A stretch of DNA of 9,365 bases from Verrucomicrobiota bacterium (GTDB lineage: Bacteria > Verrucomicrobiota > Verrucomicrobiia > Limisphaerales > UBA1100), in the NCBI GenBank assembly GCA_028872645.1, contig JAPKDK010000101.1, forward strand, positions 1 to 9,365, written 5' to 3'. Position 1 is the first letter of the stretch, and each line of letters opens with the position of its first letter. This document shows, in pieces, positions 7,953 to 9,365 of this stretch. The notes beneath the pieces are model-generated. The model was not told the origin of the DNA and did not search any database. It saw nothing but the letters and a program-made list of their open reading frames with translations. Made by a program: the position numbers and the translations under genes.

Positions 7953-8025
7953 GATATAATGTCGTTCCAATTTGTTTTTTCGGCAACCGTTTTTTGTTAA
8001 AAGTTTTCGTTCCCGCGTGTGCATA

Positions 8026-8039
8026 CTAATGCGGATTAG
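8026..8039. promoter_or_regulatory. Short palindrome, possible operator
   Basis: CTAAT and ATTAG flank a 4-base centre (CTAATGCGGATTAG on the plus strand). It lies about 75 bases upstream of the first TPR gene, in the only spacer where a promoter for the cluster is expected. A 5-base arm palindrome can arise by chance, and I do not recognise the motif as belonging to a known regulator. Confidence 0.2.
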
Positions 8040-8115
8040 ACGGAAAGTTCGACGCTGCGGACGTTGAATCCCCTCAATCCCATTTAGCAGAATCCACGGG
8101 AGACGCCGCATCAAA

Positions 8116-8141
8116 CCGGTTTCCTGCCCGGAACGCACCGG
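8116..8141 (-). terminator. Hairpin downstream of the enolase-family gene, weak terminator candidate
   Basis: On the minus strand the sequence can fold as CCGGT, a 3-base bulge (GCG), TTCC, loop GGGCA, GGAA, ACCGG. That gives nine base pairs, starting 20 bases after the enzyme's stop codon. Only three T residues follow the stem, so it is a poor intrinsic terminator. It could instead be an mRNA-end structure or coincidence. Confidence 0.3.
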
Positions 8142-8160
8142 AAAAATGTTGAAAGGTTAT

Positions 8161-9363
8161 TCACACCCCAGAATGTTCGGCGGCGGGCGCTGGCAATTCA
8201 CGAACCTTCGCCGCCGCGCCATAGCCAAACCCGCTTCCGCCCAGCGTGGCCAAGTCCACCTCGCCCCCACGCCGTTGATACAGCCCCGGATGCACGCCCG
8301 CCTCGGCTGCGGAGGCCGCTGGGTAGAATTGCATCGCGTTGGTTTCCACGCCCATAATCGTACCCACGTGTGCCGCCAAACGCACATGCGGAATTTGTGC
8401 GAGCATTGGGTTCGTCAAATCCTGCACCATCAGTCCCATTCCGTGCGCTTTGGCCCAACAGGCGCTGAGCAGCGCGCCGGTTTGGGTTTTGCAGGTTTTG
8501 AGCGCCACGCCCGTCCAGCCCAGCTCGCGCCCGAGCCGCACGTGCTGCCAATCGTGCGCGCTCTCGTCGAGAAACAGCGGCTTGCGCTCGCTGCAACTGT
8601 GCGTGTCGATGGCGTGCTGTTTGAGGTCATACGGAAAGGGCTGCTCCACATACAAGAGCATCTCGAAAAAATTCGGATGCTCATCGCGCAGGTCATCCAA
8701 AATGGTGTTCACATAATCCGCCTCGGTGACGGTGCAGTTGAAATCAGCCGTCAACCATTCCACGCCGCCAGCTACCGCGATGCCTCCCACTTTCACGAGG
8801 CGCGCGTAATCCCACGCCGCGTCTGTGCCACGCAGTTTTATTTTCAAGCACTTGAGGCCATCGGTCTTTATCCAATCGGCGAGCAGCACCGGATGCTCAT
8901 CCTCCGGCTCGCTGCCGGTCAGCTCGCTTTCATCTAGCGGATCTACTCCGCCGACGAGATGCCACGCGGGCATTTGTGCTGGCGGCTCGGCAACAAAAAA
9001 ATCTTCCGGATATTTTCCCGCAAAGGAAACTCCCGCCGACGCCGGTTCCAGAAAATCTTCCAACGACCGGTTCATCCATTCGCCGTTGTACGTCTCGTAA
9101 ACATCCCGCTCGTGCAAATTTCCAAACGCATCATGCAGCGCAATATCAAAAAGTGAATTGCACACCAACGCCGCCAGCCACGGCATTGGTTCGGCTGCCC
9201 CTTTGTTGTGCAGCTCGAGCAGCCCCGGCAAAACGTCATCAATAAAATCCTGACCGACTTCCATCGAGTGCCCGCTCACGTCAAAGCACGCCCACGCTTC
9301 GGCGAGTTTCTCGCAAAAGCCTTTCATCGCCGCGTGCCGTTCTTCGTAGCCCAAAGTGCTAGG
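8161..9363 (-). CDS. Enolase-superfamily (mandelate racemase / muconate lactonizing type) enzyme, partial, 5' end off window
   Basis: The frame stays open to the right edge, so the true start lies outside; 400 complete codons are visible. Counting from the TTG at 9354, the sequence shows SLFDIALHDAFG (67-78), the usual helix before the barrel. A KxK pair follows in CLKIKLRG (Lys171, Lys173). Three acidic residues sit in metal-ligand positions: Asp204 in TADFN, Glu237 in YVEQPFP and Asp263 in LFLDES. Lys286 in VALKTCK matches the lysine after the sixth barrel strand. A KxK motif opposite a second lysine is the muconate lactonizing subgroup pattern, used for epimerisation, cycloisomerisation or dehydration after proton removal alpha to a carboxylate with Mg2+. 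The substrate cannot be read from this. The missing N-terminal part would hold most of the capping domain that sets specificity. The gene is separated from the downstream cluster and need not share its function. Confidence 0.8.
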   Translation of the reverse strand, partial: PSTLGYEERHAAMKGFCEKLAEAWACFDVSGHSMEVGQDFIDDVLPGLLELHNKGAAEPMPWLAALVCNSLFDIALHDAFGNLHERDVYETYNGEWMNRSLEDFLEPASAGVSFAGKYPEDFFVAEPPAQMPAWHLVGGVDPLDESELTGSEPEDEHPVLLADWIKTDGLKCLKIKLRGTDAAWDYARLVKVGGIAVAGGVEWLTADFNCTVTEADYVNTILDDLRDEHPNFFEMLLYVEQPFPYDLKQHAIDTHSCSERKPLFLDESAHDWQHVRLGRELGWTGVALKTCKTQTGALLSACWAKAHGMGLMVQDLTNPMLAQIPHVRLAAHVGTIMGVETNAMQFYPAASAAEAGVHPGLYQRRGGEVDLATLGGSGFGYGAAAKVRELPAPAAEHSGV

Positions 9364-9365
9364 CC

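Larger units (their letters stand above)
7953..8160. other. Intergenic spacer ahead of the TPR/ExbBD cluster
   Basis: About 208 bases separate the enolase-family stop from the chosen start of the first TPR gene. It is the only gap longer than 26 bases in the window. On the minus strand it runs from a hairpin-like segment, through GC-balanced sequence, to A-rich sequence with two A6 tracts (7975-7980 and 7990-7995) shortly before the start codon. I could not identify a convincing -35/-10 pair or a Shine-Dalgarno sequence. It most likely contains the end of one transcript and the promoter and leader of the next. Confidence 0.55.

Noticed and set aside
7955..7960. TATAAT on the plus strand as a promoter -10 element
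   Set aside because: It points away from the cluster, no plus-strand gene follows it, and no matching -35 is evident. A-T-rich hexamers are expected in this leader.
7981..7995. CGGCAACCG followed by T6 on the plus strand as an intrinsic terminator
   Set aside because: The stem would be only three base pairs, and no plus-strand gene ends there.
7953..8138. Longer N-terminus for the first TPR protein (GTG at 8138 or ATG at 8024)
   Set aside because: Both would place a long, strongly basic tail before a complete signal peptide that already starts with its own ATG at 7952. The upstream part also overlaps the hairpin region.
8146..8937. 263-codon plus-strand open frame at the right end
   Set aside because: It is opposite the enolase-family gene, which has clear catalytic motifs on the minus strand over the same bases.

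Overview
The window carries one set of genes, all read on the minus strand, so transcription runs from the right edge to the left. Nothing on the plus strand looks like a real gene. The long plus-strand frames are mirror images of high-GC or low-complexity minus-strand coding sequence. I see no rRNA, tRNA, CRISPR array, insertion sequence or phage gene.

Right part (8161-9363): the C-terminal portion of an enolase-superfamily enzyme, cut by the window edge. A spacer of about 208 bases follows (7953-8160). It holds a possible hairpin just after the enzyme gene, a short palindrome, and A-rich sequence in front of the next gene. This is probably where a new transcription unit begins.

Main part (3-7952): a compact cluster of five genes with gaps of only 7-26 bases. 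In order they are: two very large secreted TPR-repeat proteins (958 and 918 aa) that look like ancient tandem duplicates; an ExbB/TolQ/MotA-family proton-channel subunit with an added signal peptide; an ExbD/TolR-family subunit with the proton-binding Asp in its membrane helix; and a single-pass membrane protein whose exported part is about 58% Ser+Ala and built from ~75-residue repeats. The last gene has no stop codon inside the window. It sits where a TonB- or TolA-like transducer often lies in ExbBD/TolQR clusters, but its sequence does not match the TonB transmembrane signature.

My reading is that the five products form an envelope machine powered by the proton-motive force. The ExbB/ExbD-like pair would be the motor, the Ser/Ala-rich protein a periplasm-spanning arm, and the two TPR proteins a large periplasmic scaffold. 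The motor identity rests on family motifs; the architecture and partnership are inferred from gene order.

The organism is a didermic bacterium, judging from the ExbB/ExbD pair and several signal peptides. Very large TPR proteins beside ExbB/ExbD, moderately high GC, and the lack of clear Shine-Dalgarno sequences before all five starts suggest the Planctomycetes-Verrucomicrobia group, Verrucomicrobiota being my best guess. I cannot prove this from the window alone.
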